The notes under the pieces were generated by a model that worked only from the letters and a program-made list of their open reading frames with translations, had not been told where the DNA came from and did not search any database. This document shows, piece by piece, positions 51,145 through 59,985 of a DNA stretch of 64,000 bases (within the stretch, counting starts at the first letter, position 1; every line of letters starts with the position of its first letter). The translations under genes and the position numbers were made by a program. Location of the stretch: the NCBI RefSeq assembly GCF_003290185.1, contig NZ_QNFY01000001.1:402242-466241 (forward strand). The letters run 5' to 3'. The DNA is from Chryseobacterium lathyri. Its GTDB lineage: Bacteria; Bacteroidota; Bacteroidia; Flavobacteriales; Weeksellaceae.

Positions 51145-51930
51145 TTATTTAGGTTTCCGGCGTCCGGAAACTTTTTGGTCCAGCTGTTTGATATCCTGCT
51201 TCAGTTCCCGGAACATTTCTTTAAAATTATAATTATCATAGTCACCGGGCTCGAAGTCTTCAGGAAAAATCCCTGATGCGTACTGCCAGATTTCCACAAT
51301 TTCTTCAAAAGGGATATCATAAGGTTCGTAGAATGAATTATCGGCACTTACACAGATAGTATTCCCCTTTTTTTCCTTGAAACGTTTATAGGTAATTCCG
51401 TCATTTAGAGTGATAAAAACATAAGTTTTTCCCGGTTTCAGCTCATCAATTCCCTCTACATATTTCCCTACGATATAGGATCCGTTCCTAAAAGGCGGCA
51501 TTGAATCTCCATCTGCAGGAAAAGCTCTGTATTTGCCGTTAGTTAGGAAGGGTAGGGCAATTCTCTGCAGGCTTTCAATATAACCTACGTCACTGTAACC
51601 TTCAAGGTATCCCATTGATGCTTTCTGCGGAATAATTTCAATGGCATCATTTCCCAAATCATCTACAGCCACCGGAAGGACAATTCTGTTATCCGGAAGC
51701 TTTAGCATGTCTTCAACCGGATATTTACTGATATCTACAGAGACCAGAAGATCAATGCTGACGTGAAAATATTTAGATATTTTTATCAGAAGCCCGATAG
51801 GCGGTTCAGAAACTCCGTTTTCATATTTGGAATACCGTACACGGGAAATTGCCAGTTCATTGGCTACTGATTGTTGGGAGAGCTCTCTTTTATCCCTCAA
51901 AAAGCGAATATTGTTTGAAAAAATCGACAT
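51145..51930 (-). CDS. XRE/S24 LexA-like regulator
   Basis: About 261 aa. An XRE HTH (about residues 10-60, SQQSVANELAISRVRYSKYE) is joined to a LexA-type S24 peptidase domain: Ser in PADGDSMPPF and Lys in GITYKRFKEK form the Ser-Lys dyad. The usual A-G cleavage bond before GYL is replaced by SM-G (QKASMGYLEGY), so self-cleavage may be lost. ATG 51930 is chosen over 51951 because a promoter -7 element at 51949-51956 places the transcript start after 51951. It probably autorepresses and controls alkB. Confidence 0.88.
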   Translation of the reverse strand: MSIFSNNIRFLRDKRELSQQSVANELAISRVRYSKYENGVSEPPIGLLIKISKYFHVSIDLLVSVDISKYPVEDMLKLPDNRIVLPVAVDDLGNDAIEIIPQKASMGYLEGYSDVGYIESLQRIALPFLTNGKYRAFPADGDSMPPFRNGSYIVGKYVEGIDELKPGKTYVFITLNDGITYKRFKEKKGNTICVSADNSFYEPYDIPFEEIVEIWQYASGIFPEDFEPGDYDNYNFKEMFRELKQDIKQLDQKVSGRRKPK

Positions 51931-51948
51931 TGATACAAAATATATCAA
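51930..51948. promoter_or_regulatory. Operator dyad of the LexA-like regulator
   Basis: TTGATA (51930-51935) and TATCAA (51943-51948) form an inverted repeat with a 7-bp spacer, between the promoter and the start codon. Confidence 0.65.
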
Positions 51949-51956
51949 CAAAAGTA
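51949..51956 (-). promoter_or_regulatory. -7 element for the LexA-like regulator/alkB operon
   Basis: On the minus strand this reads TACTTTTG (TAnnTTTG). It lies directly upstream of the dyad, so bound repressor would block it. Confidence 0.6.
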
Positions 51957-52049
51957 CAAATTCCGATTAAAAAAGCACTTGTTTTTGCAGTACAAAACTT
52001 ATAAATCCCATGGAATCAACTTGTTTTTTTTCTTGTTCGTATTTATTAG

Positions 52050-54941
52050 TTATTTTTCCTTAAGATCAGTGTTGATCTGCTTTTCCGCATTTTTCGCTTT
52101 TTGTTCCTGAGCCTGTTTCTCTTTGCGTTGCTGACGTCTTGTCTTTTTCTCGGCACGTCTTTCTTCACGGATCACTTTATTGGATTTTTTATTGTACAGG
52201 GCATCAATAATTCCCTGTCCAGTTTTACTGAAGATCTTAATTTTCGGCTGGGCATGGGTTCCCGTCACAACGACAGGAAAACCAATCCATCCGCCCGGTG
52301 GCAGCCCAACTCTTATTCTGAGATCCAGTAGTCCATTGAAGCTTGTTGTTCCGCTTATGGAAGGCCTCAGCACAGAAACTTTAAATGTAAATTTATCCAC
52401 GTGGATCAGGTTGTTTTTGATATGGGATTCAATATTTACTCCTTTCATATCAGGATTATCAAAAGCCTGTGCACCGATGTTATCACCGACAGCAGAGAAC
52501 ATTTTTAAATTTTTCACTTCTACATCACGGAGATTAACAATTCCACCGCCTTCCAGTGACGGATAAATAGGTTTCATATTTTTATCAAAATCTCCTTTCA
52601 ATTTATAGTCCAGCGACACGATTCCTTTAACATTCCTGGCAGCTGTGGCCATTTCACGCACCATCTCAATTTCTTTATAAGCACGCTGAACATCAAAGTC
52701 CTGAACTTTAAGGGAGATATCGTAATTAGCCGTCAGCGGAGACTCATCCTGGTAACGGGCATCAATGTTCATACGGCTTCCGATGATGTCGAATGATGTG
52801 TTTTTAAGATAAATCTGGCCTGTATTGACAGAAGCATTTCCTTTAAGATGATGAAACGCCAATCCTTTGAATTCAACTTTTCTAGCATTGGCTTCCAGGG
52901 AAACATCAAGATTTTTCGGAATAATGACAACACCGCTGCTTCCCGGATTTTCTACTTTGGCATATTCTACTTCTATAGACTTATCCGTATTATCCCCGTT
53001 TTTAAGCGCCATAAACTCATCAATCAGGATATAATTGGAGTTTAAGCCAAATTTTCCGTGAAGGGTTCCTTTTCTTTCAATAAAATAGTTGATGGTATTC
53101 AAAAGATAACCGTTTAAGGCAAAATCGGATTTTCCATAAGTGGCCAGGAATTTTCTGAACCACATTTTTTCATTCTCAAACCGGAAGTTTCCTTCTCTGA
53201 TAAAAAATGATTTTGGAAGATATTCTGTAGTTGCTTTAATATTCTTTAAAATCAGAGTTCCTTTGTTGTCCAGCTTGCTGTACTGACCTTTTGTAGCATA
53301 GCTTTGGCGGCCATTAAGCGAAAGATCTGCCATAATGAGACCGCTGACATCAAATCCTTCTTTGGCAAAAACTTTATAGATTCTTCCGACATTCAGGACT
53401 CCTTTTGCCCGCACTTTATACAGCAGGTCTTCAAAATCCCGCAGATCAGCATTGACGAAAACTGGATTGCCTTCAAAATCAAAGCTGAAAGGATCCAGCT
53501 TGACACCAAGGCTTCTGAAAGTACCGTCTGTATTGACAATATTGGCTACCAAATTGATATTCTGAATAGGGTTGGGGTAGTATTTTGTTTTCACCAGACC
53601 ATTTTTGAGATGAAGATAACCGTCGGTTTTCGGGAATAACTTTTTGTCCATACTAAAAATACCATTGGCCTTGATATTGGTATCCATAAGTCCACGGATG
53701 TCAATATCTTTCAAACCTAAAGCCTGATCAAGTGTCTGAAGATCTACAGCACCTTTTATATCAGCATCTACCTGCATTTCATTCAGGCCTTTGGTTTTCA
53801 CGAAAGCACGGAAATTATTGTTCGGACCGAGATCAAAGTTTAGTTTTTTTAAGTCCACAACAAGCTGATTGGTATCTAATGACGGGAGATCTATATTCAG
53901 ATCCATATTCAGGTGGTTCATAGGAACGGGTGCTTTTCCGTTGGAGACAAAACCGTTTTTAACCAAAAGACGTACTTTGAGTCTTGGCTTGATGTTTTTA
54001 GGCTCACTGAACCTTCCTTTTATATGGAAATACAGATCACTGTTCCCTTCAATTTGGGTGTCTTTTGCCCAGTCGAGATATTGTGGCGGCAATACGGAAA
54101 TCATTTCCCGGATTGTAGTTTTTTCCGAAGCGGCATTGATATCCATATTGTAGCCATCCCTGAGAATACTAATAAAACCAATGAATTTTAAAGGAAGATC
54201 ATTAATCCTTAATTCATTTTTCTTCAGAACAAAAGTTAAGGCATTGGTATTAATTCTTGTAATCAGATCAGCATGTAAGGTTTTTTGTTTGGCATAATAG
54301 ATCCTGTTCAGGCTAAAATCCACTTTATCAATATCAAGATTAGTCTCAAGATCGAAAATATCTTCGCTTAAGCCGCCTTTTCCGGTGTAGTTAAGACCTT
54401 TGGCATCAACCAGAACTCTTGCGGAATGATCATTATATTTGATATTCCAGTTTCTGAATTTAATCAGATCCAGCTTTATGGATGCTCCTGTTTCTGTAGT
54501 ATCTTTGGACTTTTCGGAAGTTTTGGAAATGTATACGTTGTAGTTGGCCTCTCCTTTACTGTTCACAAAAACATGGGCATTGGCATCGGTTACATATATT
54601 TCATCAATTTTTACTTCACGGTTGAAAATCAGATTTTTAAGATTAATTCCTACTGCAACTTCTTTCGCCGTCAGTAAGGTGTCATTTTGAAAAGGTTTTG
54701 AACCCTGTAAAACAAGATTATCCACTGAAACCGTAAGGGAAGGGAAGTGCCGGAAAAAAGTAAGATGAGTCTTTTTATAGTCGAGCTTTCCCGCAAGATG
54801 TTTATTGGCAAATATTTTTACCTGATGAGAAATTGTTCCCGGAAACAGTATGGGAATAATAAACATCAAAAACAAAATGACAGCTATTGAAATTCCTGTC
54901 CATTTTAGAATTTTCAAAATTATTTTTTTAAACCTTTCCAT
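52050..54941 (-). CDS. AsmA-like large envelope protein
   Basis: About 963 aa from ATG 54941 (MERFKKIILKILKWTG). One N-terminal TM helix (IAVILFLMFIIPILFPG) anchors a long periplasmic beta-rich AsmA/TamB-type repeat domain, with repeated short beta motifs such as VDNLVLQGSKPFQND and LSLNGRQSYAT. The C-terminus is Lys/Gln/Glu-rich (KKTRRQQRKEKQAQEQ) and probably exposed. AsmA-family proteins affect phospholipid transport and outer-membrane assembly. The gene is monocistronic. Confidence 0.9.
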   Translation of the reverse strand: MERFKKIILKILKWTGISIAVILFLMFIIPILFPGTISHQVKIFANKHLAGKLDYKKTHLTFFRHFPSLTVSVDNLVLQGSKPFQNDTLLTAKEVAVGINLKNLIFNREVKIDEIYVTDANAHVFVNSKGEANYNVYISKTSEKSKDTTETGASIKLDLIKFRNWNIKYNDHSARVLVDAKGLNYTGKGGLSEDIFDLETNLDIDKVDFSLNRIYYAKQKTLHADLITRINTNALTFVLKKNELRINDLPLKFIGFISILRDGYNMDINAASEKTTIREMISVLPPQYLDWAKDTQIEGNSDLYFHIKGRFSEPKNIKPRLKVRLLVKNGFVSNGKAPVPMNHLNMDLNIDLPSLDTNQLVVDLKKLNFDLGPNNNFRAFVKTKGLNEMQVDADIKGAVDLQTLDQALGLKDIDIRGLMDTNIKANGIFSMDKKLFPKTDGYLHLKNGLVKTKYYPNPIQNINLVANIVNTDGTFRSLGVKLDPFSFDFEGNPVFVNADLRDFEDLLYKVRAKGVLNVGRIYKVFAKEGFDVSGLIMADLSLNGRQSYATKGQYSKLDNKGTLILKNIKATTEYLPKSFFIREGNFRFENEKMWFRKFLATYGKSDFALNGYLLNTINYFIERKGTLHGKFGLNSNYILIDEFMALKNGDNTDKSIEVEYAKVENPGSSGVVIIPKNLDVSLEANARKVEFKGLAFHHLKGNASVNTGQIYLKNTSFDIIGSRMNIDARYQDESPLTANYDISLKVQDFDVQRAYKEIEMVREMATAARNVKGIVSLDYKLKGDFDKNMKPIYPSLEGGGIVNLRDVEVKNLKMFSAVGDNIGAQAFDNPDMKGVNIESHIKNNLIHVDKFTFKVSVLRPSISGTTSFNGLLDLRIRVGLPPGGWIGFPVVVTGTHAQPKIKIFSKTGQGIIDALYNKKSNKVIREERRAEKKTRRQQRKEKQAQEQKAKNAEKQINTDLKEK

Positions 54942-55069
54942 AGATCCATAATTTTGATATGTTATCATTATGAACTGATAACAATAATTAGTTATCGCAA
55001 TCTAAAATCAAGCCATTTGTTAAAATTATCATCATAAAAACAAAAAAGGTAAAGTCCGTTTTTACAAAT

Positions 55070-55095
55070 AAAAAACCTGGCTTAATCAGCCAGGG
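55070..55095 (-). terminator. Minus-strand terminator downstream of the GT14 gene
   Basis: On the minus strand CCTGGC and GCCAGG arms around TGATTAA, then TTTTTT. It lies downstream of the gene ending at 55140. Confidence 0.85.
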
Positions 55096-55139
55096 TATCT
55101 TTGAGATTGTGAAATTTTTTTGAGATTTTCAGTTCAGTT

Positions 55140-56102
55140 TTAATTGAGGTGATTTAAATTTTTGGCAATACTTTTTATATCACTTACTTTTATGAACGTT
55201 TCAAAAGGCTTATCATACCGATCTTTAATGCATCCTATGATTTTACTATCCACATTATCATCAAATTTCCTTGCAAAAAGATGGTTCCCTGTTTGCAAAA
55301 AATCTAAATCTGTTTCAGTGAAAGTTTTTGGCCTCAATTTAATATCACCATCAGGAATCCAGATAATTGCTCTTTTATCATCATCTACCAAAATACCGTC
55401 AAAAGAGGTATTCATCAACACGGTCTGGAAGAAAGACTCATCTGCAATTAAGGTATTCAGATAATAGTCTTCAAACCTTTTCACTTCCGAGCTGTTGCAG
55501 ATAAATTCACAGCAGTTTCGGGTGAGGATCATCCATTGTCCGCCAATATAGGGAATGACACCTTTCATAAAATCTCTTTTATAGGTTTCCTCTGAAATTT
55601 TATCTTCTGATTCTTCGAAGTAATTTTCAATCCGGTTCATCGTTTCTGGCCTGCTTTTCTTCTGATCCGCAATTTTTATATAGCTCTTCCCATTGTTTTT
55701 TGACAGAAATTCTTTAATAATTTTCTGTGATTTCAAAGGATAATCCTGGCCGCTTAAGTTAATAAAGTAGTCCCACTTCATCTCCATGTCCAACAGATAT
55801 TTCATTCCGTCCAGCTCTGCCTGAACCATGCTGTAGCCACCCCAAACAACATTCTTACTTTTAAGAATGTGTACATTCGGGTATTTCTGTAAAAAGACAC
55901 TGACTTCTTCGCCAATCTCCTGATTGGCTTTCTTGTCGATATGAATAAGATAAAAGTTGGAAGGATCGTAAAGAGCTTTAAAAAGTCGCTTGAATTGGCC
56001 TGGTAAACGATGTACTAAGATTAAGTACGCAATATTGATGGATTTCATCGGAATATTACCTATACTATGTCCATTACTCTCTTCAGGGCAAACATTACTC
56101 AT
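55140..56102 (-). CDS. GT14 (core-2/I-branching type) glycosyltransferase
   Basis: A 320-aa enzyme of the beta-1,6-N-acetylglucosaminyltransferase family. AYLILVHRLPGQFKRLFKAL starts the GT-A fold; NVVWGGYSMVQAELDGMKYLL, FINLSGQDYPLKS, GGQWMILTRNCCEFI and DESFFQTVLMNTSF are the family blocks, including the catalytic Glu/Asp region. It probably adds a sugar to a surface glycan. ATG 56102 has an A-rich upstream; ATG 56048 (MKSINIAYL) is an equally homologous alternative. Confidence 0.88.
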   Translation of the reverse strand: MSNVCPEESNGHSIGNIPMKSINIAYLILVHRLPGQFKRLFKALYDPSNFYLIHIDKKANQEIGEEVSVFLQKYPNVHILKSKNVVWGGYSMVQAELDGMKYLLDMEMKWDYFINLSGQDYPLKSQKIIKEFLSKNNGKSYIKIADQKKSRPETMNRIENYFEESEDKISEETYKRDFMKGVIPYIGGQWMILTRNCCEFICNSSEVKRFEDYYLNTLIADESFFQTVLMNTSFDGILVDDDKRAIIWIPDGDIKLRPKTFTETDLDFLQTGNHLFARKFDDNVDSKIIGCIKDRYDKPFETFIKVSDIKSIAKNLNHLN

Positions 56103-56274
56103 TTTATATTATTTAAAAATTATGAATGTTTACAACTTATTTTATAAAGTATTAATAGACATTTCCGTAAATATACAAAAATTAAATGGATTTTTTTATA
56201 TAATAAGCAATACAATATAGTGATTTATACTTAAAGTTTAATTGGCACGGTTTTTATATTATAACTCAAAAAAT

Positions 56275-56448
56275 ATGATGAAAATAATTAAAAGAATTGG
56301 AGCAGCTGTATTAGTTGGATTATTTGTAGCTTCTTGTGCTCCCAGATTAAAGCCTAATGGAAATCATGGCCTTCCACCGGGACAGGTTAAAAAAGTAACC
56401 GGCGCTAAATCAGCAAAGAATTATGCACCAGGTCATTATAAAAAGTAA
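56275..56448 (+). CDS. Small lipoprotein, about 57 aa
   Basis: A short exported lipoprotein: MMKIIKRIG, hydrophobic AAVLVGLFVASC lipobox (Cys about residue 21), then a basic GLPPGQVKKVTGAKSAKNYAPGHYKK tail (read as LPPGQVKKVTGAKSAKNY). Similar short Bacteroidota proteins are often labelled quinol oxidase subunit 4, which I consider unproven. ATG 56275 is chosen from the signal; the frame opening at 56242 adds a non-homologous leader. Confidence 0.75.
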   Translation: MMKIIKRIGAAVLVGLFVASCAPRLKPNGNHGLPPGQVKKVTGAKSAKNYAPGHYKK

Positions 56449-56454
56449 AAATTC

Positions 56455-56486
56455 AAAACCTCTCAATTCAATCGGGAGGTTTTTTA
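56455..56486 (+). terminator. Terminator after the small lipoprotein
   Basis: AAAACCTC(T)C and GGGAGGTTTT arms around AATTCAATC, then TTTT. Confidence 0.85.
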
Positions 56487-56628
56487 ATAATTTCTGTTCA
56501 TTTTTGTCGAAAAAAATTCTTTAAAATACCAGGTTTAAAAAGTATTGGAGTATTTTATAAATTCAAATATTTGAAATCTCAAAAAACAATAAAAATTACT
56601 TCCGAGAATGGTTTGCCCCGTTATTCAA

Positions 56629-56656
56629 AAAAAACGGCTAAGTTTAGCCGTTTTTT
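56629..56656. terminator. Bidirectional terminator next to the NTF2-like gene
   Basis: AAAACGGCTA (56631-56640) pairs with TAGCCGTTTT (56645-56654), 4-nt loop, flanked by A on the left and T on the right. On the minus strand it ends the NTF2-like gene. Confidence 0.85.
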
Positions 56657-56978
56657 AATCAGTTACTTTCAAACGTTGTATTTGTCCGTCAACAATTTCG
56701 AAATGAAATTTTAATATAATTGGACTCCCAGGAAATGTACCTGAACACTCTGCAGATAAGATACTTGAACTGCCATTTTCTTCATAACTGACAGGCGTCA
56801 TAACCGATTTGTAATGCTCGTTGGAATCTGCGATCCAATGCTCTATTTCTTTTCTTCCATTGTGTGTTTTTCCTTCATCAAAAACAACAGCTGTATCAGA
56901 AAAACAATTTGCATAGGCAACGCTATTAAAATCGTTCTGAGCTTTTACTAATTCTGTGATTACTTTTGGTAAATTCAT
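56655..56978 (-). CDS. NTF2-like (SnoaL-type) small protein
   Basis: A 107-aa cone-shaped fold of the SnoaL/nuclear transport factor 2 type: VTELVKAQNDFNSVAYANCF at the N-terminal helices, KTHNGRKEIEHWI in the middle strand, and PIILKFHFEIVDGQIQRLKV at the end. It is 21 bp downstream of the SDR gene on the minus strand. The family contains isomerases and ligand-binding proteins; the exact role is unknown. Confidence 0.85.
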   Translation of the reverse strand: MNLPKVITELVKAQNDFNSVAYANCFSDTAVVFDEGKTHNGRKEIEHWIADSNEHYKSVMTPVSYEENGSSSILSAECSGTFPGSPIILKFHFEIVDGQIQRLKVTD

Positions 56979-56999
56979 ATTTTCTTTTTTTTAAGATTA

Positions 57000-57791
57000 T
57001 TAAATTGTTGGTACTGTGCCACCATCGATTACGAATTCAGTTCCTGATAAATAGCCGGCTCTTGGTGATACAAGAAAACTAACTAATTCAGCTACTTCTT
57101 TTGGTTCGGCAGGTCTACCGAAAGGTATTCCACCTAATGTATCTATTACACTTTGTTGCGCTTCTTCTACAGTGCTGTTTGCGTTTCTTGCAATTTCGCC
57201 CAGCCAGGCTTCAGATGCTGTCGTATTGATCCAGCCTGGCGAAACAGTCAGAACCCGAACACCTTTAGGGGTAACTTCGTTTGATAAACTTTTACTATAG
57301 TTTCTCAAAGCTGCTTTTGCAGCTGCATAAGGCAAAGTTGAATCGTACAAAGGGAGTTTACCCTGGATGGAAGCGATGTGAATGATAACACCACTTTTCC
57401 TATCGATCATTTGTGGTAAAAAACCTCTGTCCAGTCGAACAGGAGCAAGCAAATTAGCTTGTAGGGTTGATTCCCAGTCATCATCTGTTAGTGCAGCAAA
57501 ACCGCCTGCAGGCGTAGATGATCCCCCAAGGTTATTTACAAGAATATCCAGCCTTCCATAAGTAGATAATACTTCGCTGATTACTTTTTGTGTCCCTTCT
57601 GCCTTGCTCAGATCGGAGGCAATAAAATGCAGATTGCTGCTTTCTTTTTCAGGTGCATTTCTAGCAGAAATGATAACTGTTGCGCCAGCTTGTAGCAACC
57701 TTTCTGCAATTGCTTTTCCTGCTCCTTTTGTACCTCCTGTTACCAATGCAATCTTGCCTGATAACTCATTGTTGAAATTAAATTGTTCCAT
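57000..57791 (-). CDS. SDR family oxidoreductase
   Basis: A 263-aa short-chain dehydrogenase from ATG 57791 (MEQFNFNNELSGKIALVTGG). TGGTKGAGKAI binds NAD(P), VNNLGG replaces the usual NNAG, Ser in IASIQGK and YAAAK are the catalytic residues, and YLSGTEFVIDGG ends the fold. It is followed by the NTF2-like gene and is divergent from an HxlR regulator 128 bp away, forming a regulator-SDR-NTF2 group. Confidence 0.91.
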   Translation of the reverse strand: MEQFNFNNELSGKIALVTGGTKGAGKAIAERLLQAGATVIISARNAPEKESSNLHFIASDLSKAEGTQKVISEVLSTYGRLDILVNNLGGSSTPAGGFAALTDDDWESTLQANLLAPVRLDRGFLPQMIDRKSGVIIHIASIQGKLPLYDSTLPYAAAKAALRNYSKSLSNEVTPKGVRVLTVSPGWINTTASEAWLGEIARNANSTVEEAQQSVIDTLGGIPFGRPAEPKEVAELVSFLVSPRAGYLSGTEFVIDGGTVPTI

Positions 57792-57862
57792 TTTTAAGAA
57801 TTGTTTATAGGACAAAATTGGGGTATAAAAACAGTTTGCACAAGTACGGAATTACGATTCAT

Positions 57863-57885
57863 ATAGGGATAAATTATTCCCCTAT
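57863..57885. promoter_or_regulatory. Candidate HxlR operator
   Basis: ATAGGGATAA and TTATTCCCCTAT arms form an imperfect palindrome (one extra base). It overlaps the TTG at 57885-57887, so bound HxlR would occlude the promoter. Confidence 0.6.
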
Positions 57886-57915
57886 TGCACTAATCGGAAC
57901 ATACGTTTAATTTTG
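57885..57915 (+). promoter_or_regulatory. Promoter of the HxlR gene at 57920
   Basis: TTG (57885-57887), 20 nt, TAATTTTG (57908-57915). The ATG begins only 5 nt after the -7 element, so the transcript would start at or near the start codon (possibly leaderless). Confidence 0.65.
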
Positions 57916-57919
57916 CAAT

Positions 57920-58303
57920 ATGTATGAGAGAAAAATAATACCGAACTTAAATTGCGGTCTTGATCTGATCGGTGAAGTACTTTATGGTAAATGGAAAATA
58001 CGTTTGCTTTGGTTCATTGATCAGGGACATAAAAGACCAAGTGAATTGCAGCGTAAGATACCGGATGCAACACGACGGGTTTTAAACATTCAGTTAAAGG
58101 AATTGGAAGACCACGAATTGGTTACAAAGAAAATTTATCCGGTCGTACCTCCAAAAGTAGAGTATAGTTTAACTGAGTTTGGTAAAAGTTTGATTCCTGT
58201 AATAGGTATTTTAGGTCAATGGGCGGATCAACATGAGGATCGGCTAAGAACGTTGATTATAAAAAGAATTCAAGGATCTGCTGATATAGAAAATTTCAGC
58301 TAA
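57920..58303 (+). CDS. HxlR family winged-helix regulator
   Basis: A 127-aa regulator with CGLDLIGEVLYGKWKIRLLWFI (Cys13) and RRVLNIQLKELEDHELVTKK (recognition helix), the HxlR pattern. It is divergent from the SDR/NTF2 pair and likely regulates it. Little room for a 5' leader exists between the promoter and ATG. A region of decayed sequence follows the stop. Confidence 0.9.
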   Translation: MYERKIIPNLNCGLDLIGEVLYGKWKIRLLWFIDQGHKRPSELQRKIPDATRRVLNIQLKELEDHELVTKKIYPVVPPKVEYSLTEFGKSLIPVIGILGQWADQHEDRLRTLIIKRIQGSADIENFS

Positions 58304-58994
58304 ATTAATCTCAAAAAACGTTAAAGAAGATAATTATAGAGATTGTCTGTCTGGGTTAAAATACAAAAATCTGATAAAAAGGACAGACCTTCAGATCGTG
58401 TTCTTACAAAATGGACATCACATACAATTTAACATAATATAAATTATAGGACAAATAATAAATAATAGGACAGGAGTATAACCTCTTCAGATTCTGCTAT
58501 TTTCAAAACTTTTCTGTCAGACATTCTTTAACGGATTCTGAGAACTCTTCTTTATTCAAAAACTTTCCTTTTTCAATCTCGCCCAATAAACTTATTGTCT
58601 CTGATGTACATTGTTAGATTTTTATTCTCTATAAACCGGTTAAATTATTTCTGATTTGCTGTGCATGGCTATACGGCATAAAAATCCGATCTTAGAAAAA
58701 ATAATTACGGCAAGCTCGTGATCATAGCAAGTTCTCCATAATTTTTCCTGTCATAAAGATGCTTATGCTCTGTCAGCTCAACAAAGACTTTTCAACGCTC
58801 ACAGCCTTGTCTTTGTATTTGCTCCTGAATCATTGAATTTTCTTTATAAACATTCCGCTCACTGTATTTACTGGTTGACTTACCAGCATCAATATATTAT
58901 GTTAAATTGGATCATAAATACAAAATCTTGTCCCATGGCAATTTCAGTTATTCCAAAAAGCAATACCTTTATTCTAGCCAAAAAATAAAATAAT
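58304..58994. other. 691-bp region with remnants of decayed minus-strand coding
   Basis: No intact gene. Two minus-strand readings look protein-like but lack starts: about 35 codons at 58508-58615 (TSETISLLGEIEKGKFLNKE, ending in a stop) and about 28 codons near 58705-58790 (VFVELTEHKHLYDRKNYGEL, ending in a stop). They lie in the same orientation, consistent with a degraded gene. No identity is claimed. Confidence 0.4.
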
Positions 58995-59399
58995 ATGAAA
59001 CCTAAAATGATCTGGGCCAATCTTGGAGTGAGCAACCTTGAGCGTACCCAAAAATTCTATACAGAACTCGGATTCAGGCCTAATAATCCTAATTCTTCCA
59101 ATGAGCTGGTCAGCTTTTTTTTCGGGGAAAATGAGTTGATCATTCATTTTTTCTTAAAAGAAATACTGGAAGCCAATCTAAAAAATGTAAAATTTGGTGA
59201 CTCTCAGAGCCCCAATGAAATTATATTCACCCTTTCTGCAGAAAGCATAGAACAGACAAATCTGTGGGCCCAGGAAGTCGTAAAAGCCGGCGGTAGTATC
59301 GTTTCGGAACCTGAAAGCATCGGAGACCATTATTATGGTTTTGTCTTCGCAGATCCTGACGGGCATAAATTTAATGTATTTCATATGAGAATAAATTAA
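58995..59399 (+). CDS. VOC (glyoxalase/bleomycin resistance) family protein
   Basis: A 134-aa vicinal-oxygen-chelate protein: WANLGVSNLERTQKFYTELGF opens the first beta-alpha-beta-beta-beta unit, IIHFFLKEIL the second strand, and YYGFVFADPDGHKFNVFHM, with Asp-Pro-Asp-Gly-His, ends the second. It could bind a drug or act as a small-molecule enzyme. The nearest neighbour is the ArsR operon about 200 bp downstream. Confidence 0.85.
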   Translation: MKPKMIWANLGVSNLERTQKFYTELGFRPNNPNSSNELVSFFFGENELIIHFFLKEILEANLKNVKFGDSQSPNEIIFTLSAESIEQTNLWAQEVVKAGGSIVSEPESIGDHYYGFVFADPDGHKFNVFHMRIN

Positions 59400-59547
59400 G
59401 TTAATATTTCTCACAGATCAGGCAGATGTTGCAGATTTTTATACATTCAATCTGTTTTAATCGTTAAGATCTACAGGAAATATGAAACAATTATTTATCG
59501 TTAAACCCTTTTATTTCAATATTAATTACAATTTTCACAAAAAAAAC

Positions 59548-59578
59548 TTGCGTAGTCAAATAACTTCATTTAAATTTG
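59548..59578 (+). promoter_or_regulatory. Promoter of the ArsR operon
   Basis: TTG (59548-59550), 20 nt, TAAATTTG (59571-59578), a close match to the Bacteroidota consensus, 18 bp before the start at 59597. Confidence 0.8.
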
Positions 59579-59593
59579 TAGTCAAATAACTAC
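59552..59593. promoter_or_regulatory. Two ArsR-type operator repeats
   Basis: GTAGTCAAATAACTTC (59552-59567) and GTAGTCAAATAACTAC (59578-59593) are direct repeats 26 bp apart. The second is a perfect dyad (GTAGT-N6-ACTAC). They straddle the -7 element, typical of autoregulation. Confidence 0.75.
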
Positions 59594-59596
59594 ACA

Positions 59597-59929
59597 ATGA
59601 ATTTAAGAAGAGATGTATTCCAGGCGATAGCCGACCCTACCAGAAGATCTATCCTGATGCTGGTGGCCGCTCAATCTATGACCGCCGGCGCTATCGCTTC
59701 CAATTTCGACACTGCAAGACCTACTGTTTCCAAACATCTTCAGATCCTTACCGAATGCGAATTGCTGAGATCTGAACAGAACGGCCGTGAAATTATCTAT
59801 CACCTAAATCCCAATAAAATGAAAGAAATAGCCGATTTTATAGAACCTTTCCGCCAGATGTGGGACGACAGATTCAATAAGCTGGAAAGTGTAATGAAAG
59901 CCTATCAGAAAAAGATAAGTAATGAGTAA
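59597..59929 (+). CDS. ArsR family winged-helix regulator
   Basis: A 110-aa regulator ([20 protein letters not shown] and [21 protein letters not shown], read as [15 protein letters not shown]). No metal-site cysteines pattern of classical ArsR (CxC) is seen; this is the SdpR-like type often paired with AHSA1 proteins. It heads a five-gene same-strand cluster with the promoter and operators described at 59548-59593. Confidence 0.92.
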   Translation: MNLRRDVFQAIADPTRRSILMLVAAQSMTAGAIASNFDTARPTVSKHLQILTECELLRSEQNGREIIYHLNPNKMKEIADFIEPFRQMWDDRFNKLESVMKAYQKKISNE

Positions 59930-59985
59930 TATTTCCGCTCCTACCCAAAACTCTCCCACTCTAATACTATAAAACACTCAAAATC

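Noticed and set aside
53304..53639. Plus-strand ORF of 111 aa opposite the AsmA gene
   Set aside because: Antisense to a 963-aa gene with a consistent frame and TM anchor; no domain visible.
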